Source: Pararhodospirillum oryzae (GTDB taxonomy: Bacteria > Pseudomonadota > Alphaproteobacteria > Rhodospirillales > Rhodospirillaceae). From it: DNA of 63,986 nt. Positions 7,855-16,266 of this stretch are shown piece by piece. The notes beneath the pieces are model-generated. The model was not told the origin of the DNA. It saw only the letters and a program-made list of their open reading frames with translations, and did no database searches. Location of the stretch: positions 1 through 63,986 of the forward strand of contig NZ_BJZO01000010.1 of NCBI RefSeq assembly GCF_007992075.1, written 5' to 3'. Numbering within the stretch: position 1 is the first letter of the stretch; every line of letters starts with the position of its first letter. Both the position numbers and the translations under genes were made by a program.

Positions 7855-8504
7855 GGCCTCCCACAGTATACTACGCTACATCAAGCAGGTTTAAGCGCGA
7901 CGAAATCGAGCTTTTGCAAGGTGCCAAACTTGATCAATCGGGCGGTGATGAAACGCCTTTGATCAGAGACGTTTGTGATTTTCAGTTTGCGGATGTTTCG
8001 ACTGACGAACCCTTAGAAATTTCTTTGGAAAAAATGGTCGATCACAAGGTTAGATCCGCATATCGTCAGCTTCTAACCCCCTGTATCGTGGAGCATGCAG
8101 GCCTCATTTTGGAGGATGAATCTGCGTTTGGTTTTCCGGGAGGTCTTACCCAACCGATGTGGGACTCGTTATCGGATCGAGGCTTTCTTAAAAGAGTTGG
8201 CAGAGGGGGGGAAAGGGCAGTTGCGCAAGCGGTTGTCGGTTACTGCGACGGTGTCAAAGTTTGGACATTCGTGGGTGAAACGAAGGGAAGTCTAGCAAAT
8301 GAGCCAAAGGGGGAAAGAAAATTTTATTGGGACACAATATTTTGTCCTGACGAATTTGGTGGAAAGACATACGCAGAGGTGTGTGGTGAGGAAGACGGTC
8401 TATTACGAAAGCTGACGGTTTCTCAGTCGGCCAAAGCGCTCCGCAAATTTGTGGAGCACCTGAGAAGGCACGGATCAGGGAATCTGTTTGCGAACGTGCC
8501 GTGA
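7851..8504 (+). CDS. HAM1/RdgB-like non-canonical NTP pyrophosphatase
   Basis: The 217-residue protein resembles the Ham1/ITPase family that hydrolyses dITP, XTP and related nucleotides to monophosphates. Visible family patterns are the N-terminal VYYATSSRFKRDEIE (the usual T-x-N-x-x-K site, here with Ser), VEHAGLILEDESAFGFPGG and FYWDTIFCPDEFGGKTYAE (the family's F-x-x-x-F-x-P block), then a C-terminal S-x-R/K helix. The start at 7851 forms an ATGA overlap with the SIR2 stop; a GTG at 7845 is an alternative. Because it is coupled to SIR2, it may destroy or protect against a modified nucleotide signal rather than clean the nucleotide pool. That role is inference. Confidence 0.75.
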   Translation: MRPPTVYYATSSRFKRDEIELLQGAKLDQSGGDETPLIRDVCDFQFADVSTDEPLEISLEKMVDHKVRSAYRQLLTPCIVEHAGLILEDESAFGFPGGLTQPMWDSLSDRGFLKRVGRGGERAVAQAVVGYCDGVKVWTFVGETKGSLANEPKGERKFYWDTIFCPDEFGGKTYAEVCGEEDGLLRKLTVSQSAKALRKFVEHLRRHGSGNLFANVP

Positions 8505-8599
8505 GCGGTTGGTGCAGTTTTTATGTCGATTTTGGTAGATGTGCTTTTGGCCTGATGACGGACTTTATCCATCACGATGGACGCGCTGAACGTTAACTG

Positions 8600-8854
8600 T
8601 CCCGAAGGGGGAATGGAAACCCGTTGTTCCGCTTTCGGCCCGATTCGGTCGTCTAGGAAAGTTAGCGCCTGGAGCATTTTCTAGGTTTCGAACCAGGTTT
8701 CCCGGCCTTCGACGCAGAAATCTGCGTCCAGCAAGGCACGATGAAGGCGCTTGATGATTCCGTTGGGTCGAGGCCGGGTGCTTTGGGTGCGCTTGTGTTT
8801 GATGCTTTCTCGTTGAGGAAACAGTGCGTAGGGATGCTGGTTGGGGCGCCCACG
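8600..8854 (-). pseudogene. IS481-type transposase remnant
   Basis: Read on the minus strand, the frame gives GRPNQHPYALF, then IKHKRTQSTRPRPNGIIKRL, then HRALLDADFCVEGRETWFET. This matches the C-terminal third of IS481-family DDE transposases. The third catalytic Glu position (usually N-G-x-x-E-R-x-H-R) is Lys here, and an in-frame TAG stop follows WFET, after which only MLQAL is still recognisable. The 5' two thirds of the gene are absent; the remnant abuts the siaD stop codon at 8863. It is a dead element and marks the right edge of the acquired island. Confidence 0.7.
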
Positions 8855-8862
8855 GACTGTTT

Positions 8863-9627
8863 CTACCCAACCGCGACCCGGTTGCGGCCGTCGTCCTTGG
8901 CCTGGTAGAGGGCGGCGTCGGCGCGGCGCAAGGTGTCGTCGAGGGATTCGCCGGGGCGGTATTCGGTTACGCCCAGGCTGATCGTTACCGGCGGCTCGGC
9001 CGGGTCCTCGGCGACGCGGGTGCGCAGGCGTTCGGCCAGGCGCAGGGCCTCGGCCCGGGCGCACGAGGGGAACAGCAGCAAGAACTCCTCGCCGCCCCAG
9101 CGCGCGCACACATCGTAGTCGCGCAAGGCGTCTTGCAACACGTTGGCCGTGCGAGCCAGCACCGTGTCGCCTATGGTGTGGCCCCAGGTGTCGTTCACGC
9201 TCTTGAAACGGTCGATGTCGGCCAGCGCGATGGAAAAGGCGCTGTCCTGGCGGTTGGCCAGGGCTTGCTCCTGCGCCAGCCGTTCGCGCATCAGGCGGCG
9301 GTTGGGCAGGCCGGTCAGGTCGTCGTGGGTGGAGATCATGCGCAGGTGGTCGTTCAGCGAGCGCAGCATCGCCTGGTAATGGTCGCTGATGCGCACGATC
9401 TTTTCGATCTGGCGCACCTTGCGCTGGTAGTTGTCGGCATAGCTCAGGCCGCGATCGCGCTCGGCGCGCTGGTACTGGTCCGAAATCCGGGTCAGGCGAT
9501 CCAAAAGACGCTGCTGGGTGCGGTAGCGGTCGAACAGGGCGGCCAGCAACGGCCAGGGGTCTTCCTGTCCGGGGGTGGCCAGCGCCGCCTCGACGCGGGC
9601 TTCCAGGTCCTTTTCCGTCACCGTCAC
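8863..9627 (-). CDS. siaD: Diguanylate cyclase SiaD
   Basis: This 254-residue protein has an N-terminal helical region (1-95) and a GGDEF domain. The catalytic motif is GGEEF at residues 178-182. An inhibitory c-di-GMP site RDYD lies at 169-172, five residues upstream, so product feedback is likely. It makes c-di-GMP from two GTP. The GTG start at 9627 overlaps the siaC stop (GTGA), which fits the shared operon; the frame is open upstream but only as a shadow of siaC. In Pseudomonas aeruginosa, unphosphorylated SiaC binds SiaD and switches it on. Gene order and protein sizes here match that system. Confidence 0.88.
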   Translation of the reverse strand: MTVTEKDLEARVEAALATPGQEDPWPLLAALFDRYRTQQRLLDRLTRISDQYQRAERDRGLSYADNYQRKVRQIEKIVRISDHYQAMLRSLNDHLRMISTHDDLTGLPNRRLMRERLAQEQALANRQDSAFSIALADIDRFKSVNDTWGHTIGDTVLARTANVLQDALRDYDVCARWGGEEFLLLFPSCARAEALRLAERLRTRVAEDPAEPPVTISLGVTEYRPGESLDDTLRRADAALYQAKDDGRNRVAVG

Positions 9628-10010
9628 GAGGGCGTGGCCCGGGCAACGATATCGAACGGAAACGTGCAGTCTTCCTTGAACTCCTCGGCCAGCTCGCCCA
9701 CCCGTTCGTTGGCGGCGTCGTAGGTCCAGCAGGCAACCACGGTGCGGCCCGCCTGGTGGGCGTCTTCCAACTGCTCCAGGATATCCATCAAGGCGCGGAT
9801 CGAGCTGGTGTTGAGGTACAGAAGCTCCAGATCCAGGCGCAGCGGCCGGTCGCCCTCGGCCAGGTAGGCCTCCACCCATTCGATCAGCGGCTGGAACAGA
9901 TCGAACGAATTTTCCGGATACGAATCGCCGCGCATGGTGATTACGCCCCCCTCGGGGTCGGCGTGGATGAGGGGGGTGGCCTGGGTCTGGGCGATTTCAA
10001 AAACGTTCAT
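9624..10010 (-). CDS. siaC: SiaC phosphoprotein (DUF1987), activator of SiaD
   Basis: The 128-residue protein belongs to the DUF1987/SiaC family, an anti-sigma-factor-antagonist-like partner protein. The segment LELLYLNTSSIRAL places a threonine at position 68, the same position as the phosphorylated Thr68 known in P. aeruginosa SiaC. The family role is to switch between binding kinase SiaB, phosphatase SiaA and diguanylate cyclase SiaD. It starts eight bases after the siaB stop and its own stop overlaps the siaD start, so all three are one transcript. Confidence 0.88.
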   Translation of the reverse strand: MNVFEIAQTQATPLIHADPEGGVITMRGDSYPENSFDLFQPLIEWVEAYLAEGDRPLRLDLELLYLNTSSIRALMDILEQLEDAHQAGRTVVACWTYDAANERVGELAEEFKEDCTFPFDIVARATPS

Positions 10011-10018
10011 CGGCTATC

Positions 10019-10579
10019 CTACAAGACAACGCGCAGGCAAAAAAAACAGTGCCGCTCGTCAAGGCGCGACAGCGTGGCGGCCAGCGGACGGGTGGCCTTG
10101 CGGGCCATGTCGATGAGCCCGAGGCCGGCGCTGCCCTCCAGCTCGGCGCGGGGCTGGCGCAGTTGCGCCTTGAACGCGGCCTTCAGTTCCGCCTTGTCCA
10201 TCGCCGCCAGGGTGTTGATCCGGGTCATCAGCGCGGCGCCGTCGTCGGGCATGACCACGTTGCCGGCGGTGACGATATAGTGCCCCTGCTCGTCGCGCGA
10301 GACAAACAGGCTCGCGGTTTCCAGGGCCAGGGTATCGTGCGCGTGTACATAGCGGCGAATGTTTTGGGTCATCTCAATATAAACGGAAAAAACATCTGAA
10401 ACTGCAGATCTTGATTCTTCCATGCGTTCCATGTGCGCGCGCAAGGCGGTGCCGATTTCCTCGATCAGCGTGGCCGTGATCGGACCATTGAAGCACAGCA
10501 TGATTTTGTCGCGCTGAAAAATTTCGCGCAAGGCCAGGAGATCGGCGGGCGATTCGGTGGCGGATGCGTCAGGTGTCAT
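10019..10579 (-). CDS. siaB: SiaB-family kinase of SiaC
   Basis: The 186-residue protein fits the SiaB (DUF6272) family, a diverged GHKL-type kinase. The segment EGSAGLGLIDMARKA resembles the G-x-G-L nucleotide loop of histidine/anti-sigma kinases, and an EMTQNIRRY segment resembles the N box. In P. aeruginosa, SiaB phosphorylates SiaC and so turns the cyclase down. It lies 75 bases after siaA and eight bases before siaC on the same strand. The assignment rests on these motifs plus the conserved order siaA-B-C-D. Confidence 0.85.
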   Translation of the reverse strand: MTPDASATESPADLLALREIFQRDKIMLCFNGPITATLIEEIGTALRAHMERMEESRSAVSDVFSVYIEMTQNIRRYVHAHDTLALETASLFVSRDEQGHYIVTAGNVVMPDDGAALMTRINTLAAMDKAELKAAFKAQLRQPRAELEGSAGLGLIDMARKATRPLAATLSRLDERHCFFCLRVVL

Positions 10580-10654
10580 GCCCTTGCCTCGTTGCGCGGT
10601 TCCGACGATCGGCGTGATCTCGTGCCGAAAGGATGCTCGTTCGATCCCCTGGCG

Positions 10655-12685
10655 TCAAAGATGGAGAGCACGGGCCCCCTCGTCAAACCGGAATGCCAGA
10701 ACGGTGATGTCGTCGCGTTGGGCCCCGTCGCCCTGGTACCGGTCAAGGGTGGCTTCAAGGCGGTGCTTCTGGTCGTCCAGGGGGAGGCGGGCGTTTTCCT
10801 TCATCCAGTCGATGAACCGGTGCTGGCCAAAGCCGAAGCCGCGCGGCCCCCCCGACTGGTCGAACAGGCCGTCGGAAACCAGGTAGAACGTCCGCCCGGC
10901 GGCCAGGGGGATGTGGGCATTGACATAGGTCCCGGGCTTGCGGTCGTTCAGGCCGCGCCGCCCGGCGGGAAGCTGGCCCGTGTTGGCGCCGTCGCTCCAA
11001 AGCAAGGGCATGCGGGCGCCGGCAAAGGTGACCACCCCGGTCCGCCGGTCCACGTGCGCCAGCCCCATGTCCATGGTGGTGGCCAGGCGAAGCTCGCCCG
11101 CCGTCCCGGGCAGCATGGCGCGGGCAATGGCATCCACCCGCGCCAGCACGGCGGCGGGATCCGACCACGGGGCTTCGCGCAGGGCCATATCAAGGGCGGC
11201 ATGGGCCAGCATGGTCATGCACGCCCCCGGAACCCCGTGCCCGGCGCAATCCACCACCCCCAGCAAAAAAGACTGATCGTCACCGCGATACACATAAAAG
11301 TCACCCCCCACGACATCGCGCGGGCGCCACAGCACGAAAACCCGCCCGGGCAGATCGTGGTCCAGCCGGGAATCGGGCAAGATCGCCTTTTGCAGCAGGC
11401 TGGCATAGCGAATGGAATCGGTCAGGCGCTGGTGGGTGTCTTGCAGGCGGTCATTGACCGCCGCCAGCTCGTCGGTGCGCGCCGCCACCAGGTGTTCCAG
11501 GTGCTCGGCGTTGGCCTGAACCTGCCGGGCCATGGCATCGAAGGCCCGGGTCAGCGCGCCCAGTTCGTCGCGCCGGGAGGGAAGCGCGGTACCCCGGTAG
11601 GTTCCGGTGCGAACCGCCTCGATGGATCCGCTCAACCGGACCAGCGGGCGCACGATCAGGGCATCGAAGCCCAGCGCGGTCAGGCCGGCCGTGGCCAGGA
11701 CGACAAGGGAAATGATGGCCGCCGCCAGCACCAGGCGATCGGGGGTGAGCAATGCCTTCTGGCGCATGTCCACCGCCGACAGCACCACCCAGCCCAGGGT
11801 TGGAACCGAGGCCGTCGCCACCAGGTGGGAATGGCCTTCCAGCGAAACCCGGGTGCTGGGAAGGTGGGTCTGCTCGGGCGCGACCCGCAGCAGCGCCGCC
11901 AGCCGCGCGCGCGACCCGTCGTCGTCGGCCAGACGAAACACGGTGTTTTCGGCCTCGGGCCGGGCGGCGAGGTCGAAGGCGATCCGGCGCGTGTCGGGAT
12001 GCGCCACCACCGCGCCCCGTTCATCCAGGATCATGGTGGTGACACCCGTTTCCCCGCCGCCCAGAAGGCGGGTTAGAAACGCATCCAGACGGATTCCGGT
12101 CCCCACGATTCCCAGCACCCGATCCTGGCCATCGCGGACCGCGATGTTGATCCAGACATTGGTCACCCCCAGGGTCTTGTCGTGGTCGACATTGATCCAG
12201 ATGCCATCCGCTTGGGCCAATGTGGTGAAATACCAGGAATTTTCGGGAACGCCGTCCTGCACCGTGTAGGTTACCCGAGGCGAGGGCGCCTCGGGGCTCG
12301 CGTAATAGAAATGCCGGCTTTGGGCCACCGCCACGAAATAGCCGTGACTGGAGAAAGCGCCCCGGAATTTTTCCGCCTCTTCCAGGAAACGGGCGCGTTT
12401 GGCCGGATTGTCCTCGTCCGCCAGCCAGTCGCGCACCAGCCCGGAGTCCGCGAAACGCCGGGCCAGGGCTACCTCCAGCCCGACCTCGGACATGGTGCGG
12501 TGCTGGGTGCGCAAGGCGGTGTCGCGGGCCAGGGACGCGCCCAGGTCGTTTTGGATGTCGCCCAGCAAGATCCGGCCCCCGATCCCCAGCACGGCAAGGG
12601 ACACAACGGTGATGCCAAGCACCAGGGCCACGCTTTTGGCGCGCAGCCCCCACCGGAAGGGCCTTCGTGACGTCGCATGCGGCAT
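10655..12685 (-). CDS. siaA: Membrane sensor PP2C-like phosphatase SiaA
   Basis: The 676-residue protein has a first membrane segment (about 17-39), a periplasmic Cache-type sensor region with WYFTTLAQADGIWINVD-like sequence, and a second membrane segment near 315-335. A HAMP domain, a coiled coil and a C-terminal SpoIIE/PP2C-type phosphatase domain follow. Metal-binding Asp residues appear in DVVGGDFYVYRGDD and GVVDCAGHGVPGA. In the known pathway SiaA senses an outside signal and dephosphorylates SiaC, activating SiaD. It is the first gene of the four-gene operon. bpt lies 143 bases upstream on the same strand and may or may not be cotranscribed. Confidence 0.9.
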   Translation of the reverse strand: MPHATSRRPFRWGLRAKSVALVLGITVVSLAVLGIGGRILLGDIQNDLGASLARDTALRTQHRTMSEVGLEVALARRFADSGLVRDWLADEDNPAKRARFLEEAEKFRGAFSSHGYFVAVAQSRHFYYASPEAPSPRVTYTVQDGVPENSWYFTTLAQADGIWINVDHDKTLGVTNVWINIAVRDGQDRVLGIVGTGIRLDAFLTRLLGGGETGVTTMILDERGAVVAHPDTRRIAFDLAARPEAENTVFRLADDDGSRARLAALLRVAPEQTHLPSTRVSLEGHSHLVATASVPTLGWVVLSAVDMRQKALLTPDRLVLAAAIISLVVLATAGLTALGFDALIVRPLVRLSGSIEAVRTGTYRGTALPSRRDELGALTRAFDAMARQVQANAEHLEHLVAARTDELAAVNDRLQDTHQRLTDSIRYASLLQKAILPDSRLDHDLPGRVFVLWRPRDVVGGDFYVYRGDDQSFLLGVVDCAGHGVPGACMTMLAHAALDMALREAPWSDPAAVLARVDAIARAMLPGTAGELRLATTMDMGLAHVDRRTGVVTFAGARMPLLWSDGANTGQLPAGRRGLNDRKPGTYVNAHIPLAAGRTFYLVSDGLFDQSGGPRGFGFGQHRFIDWMKENARLPLDDQKHRLEATLDRYQGDGAQRDDITVLAFRFDEGARALHL

Positions 12686-12828
12686 GGGAGAAGGTCCCTT
12701 TCCCGGCCCGGATCTGGAAAACAGGGCCCCAAGGATGGCGGGTTTGTCCGGCCGCGCAAGCGCCTTTTCACGAACCGCTGCCCCCTTGCCCCGGCATGAG
12801 CCCGAGGGTCACGGGCCGGGGCGCGGGG

Positions 12829-13608
12829 TCATGCCGGGCTTGCCCCGGCGTTTCCCCTTGGAGTGGAATCCGGGGAGGACTCAAGCTCATCGAAGGGGAC
12901 CCAGCCCTGGCGCCCGAAGGCTTCCAGGGGGTGGAAGCGCTCCTTGTAGGCCATCTTGGGACTTTTGGCGATCCAGTAGCCCAGATACACGTAGTCCAGG
13001 CCCTGGCGTCTGGTTTCCTCGATCAGCCACAGCACGATCCAGGTTCCCAGGCTGCGCTGGGCGGGCAAGGTGGTGTCGAAAAACGAATAGACCGCCGACA
13101 GGCCGTCGGACAGATGGTCAAGCAGGCAGGCCGCGCGCAACAGCCCCGAGGGATCGCGGAATTCCACCAGCGAGGTGCGGATCGGGCTGTCCTCGATCAT
13201 CGAGCGGTAATCGAAAAAGCCCATCAGGGCCATGTCGCTGTCGCCGTGGCGGGCCTGCTGGTAATGGGAAAACAGATGGAATTGTTCCACGTTGGCCCGC
13301 GCCGGGGTCAGGGCGCCGGTCAACCCGGCGTTGGCGGTCCAGAGCTTGCGGAAGGTGCGGCCGGGGTGAAAGTCGCGCACGCGAATGCGCACCGGCACGC
13401 ACGCCTGGCAGTCCGGGCACACGGGCGCGTAGGCGATGGTGTGGCTGCGGCGGAACCCGGCCCGGGACAACGCTTCATGCAGCGGTTCCGCCTCGGGACC
13501 GGTGAGATCGGTGAGAAGCTTGCGTTCCATCGGCCCTTCAAGATAAGGGCAGGGCATGGGAGCCGTCGTGAAAAAGAAATGGGGACGGTGGAGTTGTCCC
13601 TGGTTCAT
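12829..13608 (-). CDS. bpt: Leucyl/phenylalanyl-type aspartate/glutamate leucyltransferase (Bpt)
   Basis: Bpt transfers leucine from Leu-tRNA to proteins with N-terminal Asp or Glu, marking them for ClpS/ClpAP in the bacterial N-end rule pathway. The 259-residue protein shows the family pattern CPYLEGPMERKLLTDLTG, the cysteine-rich APVCPDCQACVPVRI segment and LGYWIAKSPKMAYKERFHPL near the end. The start at 13608 (MNQGQLHRP) gives the normal family length; the frame stays open upstream but without homology. The C-terminal GNAASPA-like tail is variable. Confidence 0.92.
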   Translation of the reverse strand: MNQGQLHRPHFFFTTAPMPCPYLEGPMERKLLTDLTGPEAEPLHEALSRAGFRRSHTIAYAPVCPDCQACVPVRIRVRDFHPGRTFRKLWTANAGLTGALTPARANVEQFHLFSHYQQARHGDSDMALMGFFDYRSMIEDSPIRTSLVEFRDPSGLLRAACLLDHLSDGLSAVYSFFDTTLPAQRSLGTWIVLWLIEETRRQGLDYVYLGYWIAKSPKMAYKERFHPLEAFGRQGWVPFDELESSPDSTPRGNAGASPA

Positions 13609-14035
13609 GTCGGTTCGACTCTTTCGCCTGGAACACGTGTTATTCAACAAGACCGGGTCGGGACGTGTTCCATTTTTCTTGCTGTTTGATGCATCCGGCT
13701 TTCGGAAAGGCGACCCGGCCTTTCCTGGTGCCACGCTTGTTTCCCCCACATGCCCTTAACTCATTCATTTTAGAGCGCCGCGCGTTCCACCGGATCCAGG
13801 CACGATACTCTAACCCTTTGTTTTTGCCCCCGACTTATCCAAAAAAGCGGTTCGCGCCTTCCGGATCTTACTCTAGCGCCTTTATGCCGTGGGCAAAAGG
13901 CCTGTCGGGAAGAGGGGAGGGGATCCGCGAAGATCCCTCTCAGCCCCCCGTCGTGGGCCCGTCACGGGGCGCGGGCACTGGAGCAAGACCGAAAAAGCGG
14001 TTCTCCCGTCCCGGGTCTCGCGCCAAGGCCCAAGA
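13609..14035. other. Non-coding stretch between motB and bpt
   Basis: No gene is supported here. A small inverted repeat (GGGATC near 13920 with GATCCC near 13932) could end the motAB transcript, which runs leftwards. The part next to bpt (13609-13700) is less GC-rich and probably carries its promoter and leader. Confidence 0.4.
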
Positions 14036-15136
14036 TCAGAGCTGGTTGGAATTGGGCACGCTAAAAATGCTGGGGGGACGCGCGGCGGGGGCGCCGCCCC
14101 CCGGTCCACCTCCGGCCCCCGATCCGTCACCGGCGCCCTTGTTCTCGTACAACGACCGATCCCGAAGCAGGGTAATGGTAATGCGGCGATTGCGGGGGTC
14201 GGCCGGATCCTCGGGCATCAAGGGATCGGTGGCCGCCTTGCCTTCCACCCTGTCAATGCGCCCTTCGCCCAGGCCGGAGGCGAGCAGGGCCCGGCGGCTG
14301 GCCAGGGCCCGATCGGCCGAAAGCTCCCAGTTGCTATACCCCGAGGGATCCGCGTAAGGGGTGGCATCGGTATGGCCGGCGATTGAAACCTTGTTGGGCA
14401 CGTCCTCGATCGCCTTGGTCACCAGGGCCATCAGGTCGCGGGTATGGGGCAAAAGCCGGCTGGAGCCGCTGGGGAACATCGAGAGCCCATCCTGGTCCAC
14501 CAGCTGGATGCGCAGTCCCTCGGGGGTATTGTCGATGATCAGGTTGTTGGCCAGCGCCTTGAGGGCCGGCACGGCCTGAAGGGACTGGCGAATTTCCGCC
14601 GCCGCCTTTTGGAACTCGGCGTTTTGCCGCTGCTCGGCGGCCGCGTCGGCGGCACTGCCCGCCGCGCCTTGCTGCCCCTGCGCGCCCTGGCCTCCCTCGC
14701 CTTGGGTCGAGCCACCGGGGCCTTCCCCCGGATCGGCGTCGGGCTGGCCCCGCCGGGGCGTGTCGGCGTCGGTCTGGGTCTTTTCCTGGCCTTCGTTCGC
14801 GTCGGTGAACTCGTTGCCCCCGGTGCCGATGGTCGGCGGCGGCAAGGTCAGCTGGACGCTGGGCGAACTGGATTTCGACTGCATCGCCCCTTCGCCCAGA
14901 ACCTGCCCGCCCAGCACGCCACCGGCGCCGCTCGGGGTCTGGGAAACGGCCGTGGGCGCGAAGTAGTTGGAAATCCCCACCAGCTGCTCTTCGGTCACCG
15001 AATTGAGCAGCCACAGCAGCAGGAAAAAGGCCATCATCGCCGTCACGAAGTCGGCATACGCCACCTTCCACGCGCCACCGTGGGCGGCGTGTCCTCCCTT
15101 CTTCACGCGCTTGATGATGATGGGTTGATCCGCCAC
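14036..15136 (-). CDS. motB: Flagellar motor stator protein MotB
   Basis: The 366-residue protein has a short cytoplasmic N-terminus, one membrane helix (about 24-46) with the proton-carrying aspartate in AYADFVTAMM (Asp29), a long Gln/Gly-rich low-complexity linker (about 100-185) and an OmpA-like peptidoglycan-binding domain (about 215-330, NKVSIAGHTDATPY). A Gly/Pro-rich C-terminal tail follows. It anchors the stator to the wall and forms the proton channel with MotA. The start is preceded by AAGGAGAG. It lies 79 bases after motA in the same operon. Confidence 0.94.
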   Translation of the reverse strand: MADQPIIIKRVKKGGHAAHGGAWKVAYADFVTAMMAFFLLLWLLNSVTEEQLVGISNYFAPTAVSQTPSGAGGVLGGQVLGEGAMQSKSSSPSVQLTLPPPTIGTGGNEFTDANEGQEKTQTDADTPRRGQPDADPGEGPGGSTQGEGGQGAQGQQGAAGSAADAAAEQRQNAEFQKAAAEIRQSLQAVPALKALANNLIIDNTPEGLRIQLVDQDGLSMFPSGSSRLLPHTRDLMALVTKAIEDVPNKVSIAGHTDATPYADPSGYSNWELSADRALASRRALLASGLGEGRIDRVEGKAATDPLMPEDPADPRNRRITITLLRDRSLYENKGAGDGSGAGGGPGGGAPAARPPSIFSVPNSNQL

Positions 15137-15215
15137 GGCGGTACTCTCCTTGAACGGAAAAGGAGCGGGTCAAGGCCGGCGTGGCGCCGTTTGCCTTGCC
15201 CGCGTCACGAGGCGA

Positions 15216-16073
15216 CTAATCCGACAGGTTTGTCACCGTTTCCTCCACCTCGGCGAAGGTGGGCTTGACCGTGGGCGGCAGGGTCTTGCGGGCGAACTCG
15301 ATCGACACCTGGGGGGCGTACCCTTGCATGTGAGCCAGGATGGCCGCCTTCATGCAGTGCAGATACTGGGTATCGGAATCGTGGGCCGTTTCGATGGCCC
15401 GCGAGAACGGCGCGAAAAAGCCGTAGGAGAACAACACACCGCAGAACGTGCCCACCAGCGCCGCGCCGATCAGATGACCCAGCACCTCGGGCGGTTCGGT
15501 GATCGATCCCATGGTGTGAATCACGCCCAGCACCGCCGCGACGATACCAAGGGCCGGCATGCCGTCCGCCATGTCGTTCACGGCCTTCGAGACCGCGTGA
15601 TTTTCGGCATGGTGGCTTTCGATCTCCGCTTCGATGATCGTTTCCATTTCGTGGGCGTTATTAGTGCCCAGAGTAAGCAATCGGAGATAATCGCACAGGA
15701 ACTCAACGTTGTGATGGTCGTGGGCAACGTTGGGGAACTTTTGGAAGATGGGGCTTTCCTCGGGCTTTTCAACATGGCTTTCCAAGGCAAGATCGCCCTT
15801 GGTCTTGGCCAGTCTGAAAAGGGTGTACAGCAAGGAGAGTAACTCAAGGTAACTCTTCTTGTTGTGCCGGGGGCCTTTCATCATGGGCCCCATCGACTTC
15901 ACGGTCCCCATCAAGGTGGACTTGGGGTTGCTGATGACAAACGCCCCGAATGCGGCCCCCAGGATGATCATGAACTCGAAGGGCTGCCAGAGGACGCCGA
16001 TGTGACCGCCGCCCAGCAGGTAGCCGCCCATCACGCTGCCAATAACGATCACGGTGCCAATGAGGATGAGCAT
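15216..16073 (-). CDS. motA: Flagellar motor stator protein MotA
   Basis: The 285-residue protein begins with the family pattern MLILIGTVIVIGSVMGGYLL and has four predicted membrane helices. The conserved MPALGIVAAVLGVIHTMGSI loop includes the prolines that transmit torque. It assembles with MotB into the proton-driven stator. I chose the start at 16073 over the upstream in-frame ATG at 16121. It matches the family N-terminus, and GGAG lies seven to ten bases upstream. The divergent flavin reductase gene starts 193 bases away. Confidence 0.95.
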   Translation of the reverse strand: MLILIGTVIVIGSVMGGYLLGGGHIGVLWQPFEFMIILGAAFGAFVISNPKSTLMGTVKSMGPMMKGPRHNKKSYLELLSLLYTLFRLAKTKGDLALESHVEKPEESPIFQKFPNVAHDHHNVEFLCDYLRLLTLGTNNAHEMETIIEAEIESHHAENHAVSKAVNDMADGMPALGIVAAVLGVIHTMGSITEPPEVLGHLIGAALVGTFCGVLFSYGFFAPFSRAIETAHDSDTQYLHCMKAAILAHMQGYAPQVSIEFARKTLPPTVKPTFAEVEETVTNLSD

Positions 16074-16266
16074 TGCCGCTCCATAGAAACCAAAACCGGA
16101 ACCACGGCCGTATATGGGCACGGTGTCATCTTTAGTACAGCGCCTTGCCCTGGTTCTCCAGTGGAAAAAGAGCTTGACCCTGAACGATCACCACCGAAAG
16201 GTGCTCCGTGCGCCCCCGGGTGCGGTCAGGTTTTCCCCCCCACCCTTCGGAACAGGAGCCTCCCCC

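Noticed and set aside
8685-8705. tRNA T-loop-like GGTTCGAAACC on the minus strand
   Set aside because: It is part of the coding frame (TWFET) of the transposase remnant and no tRNA fold surrounds it.
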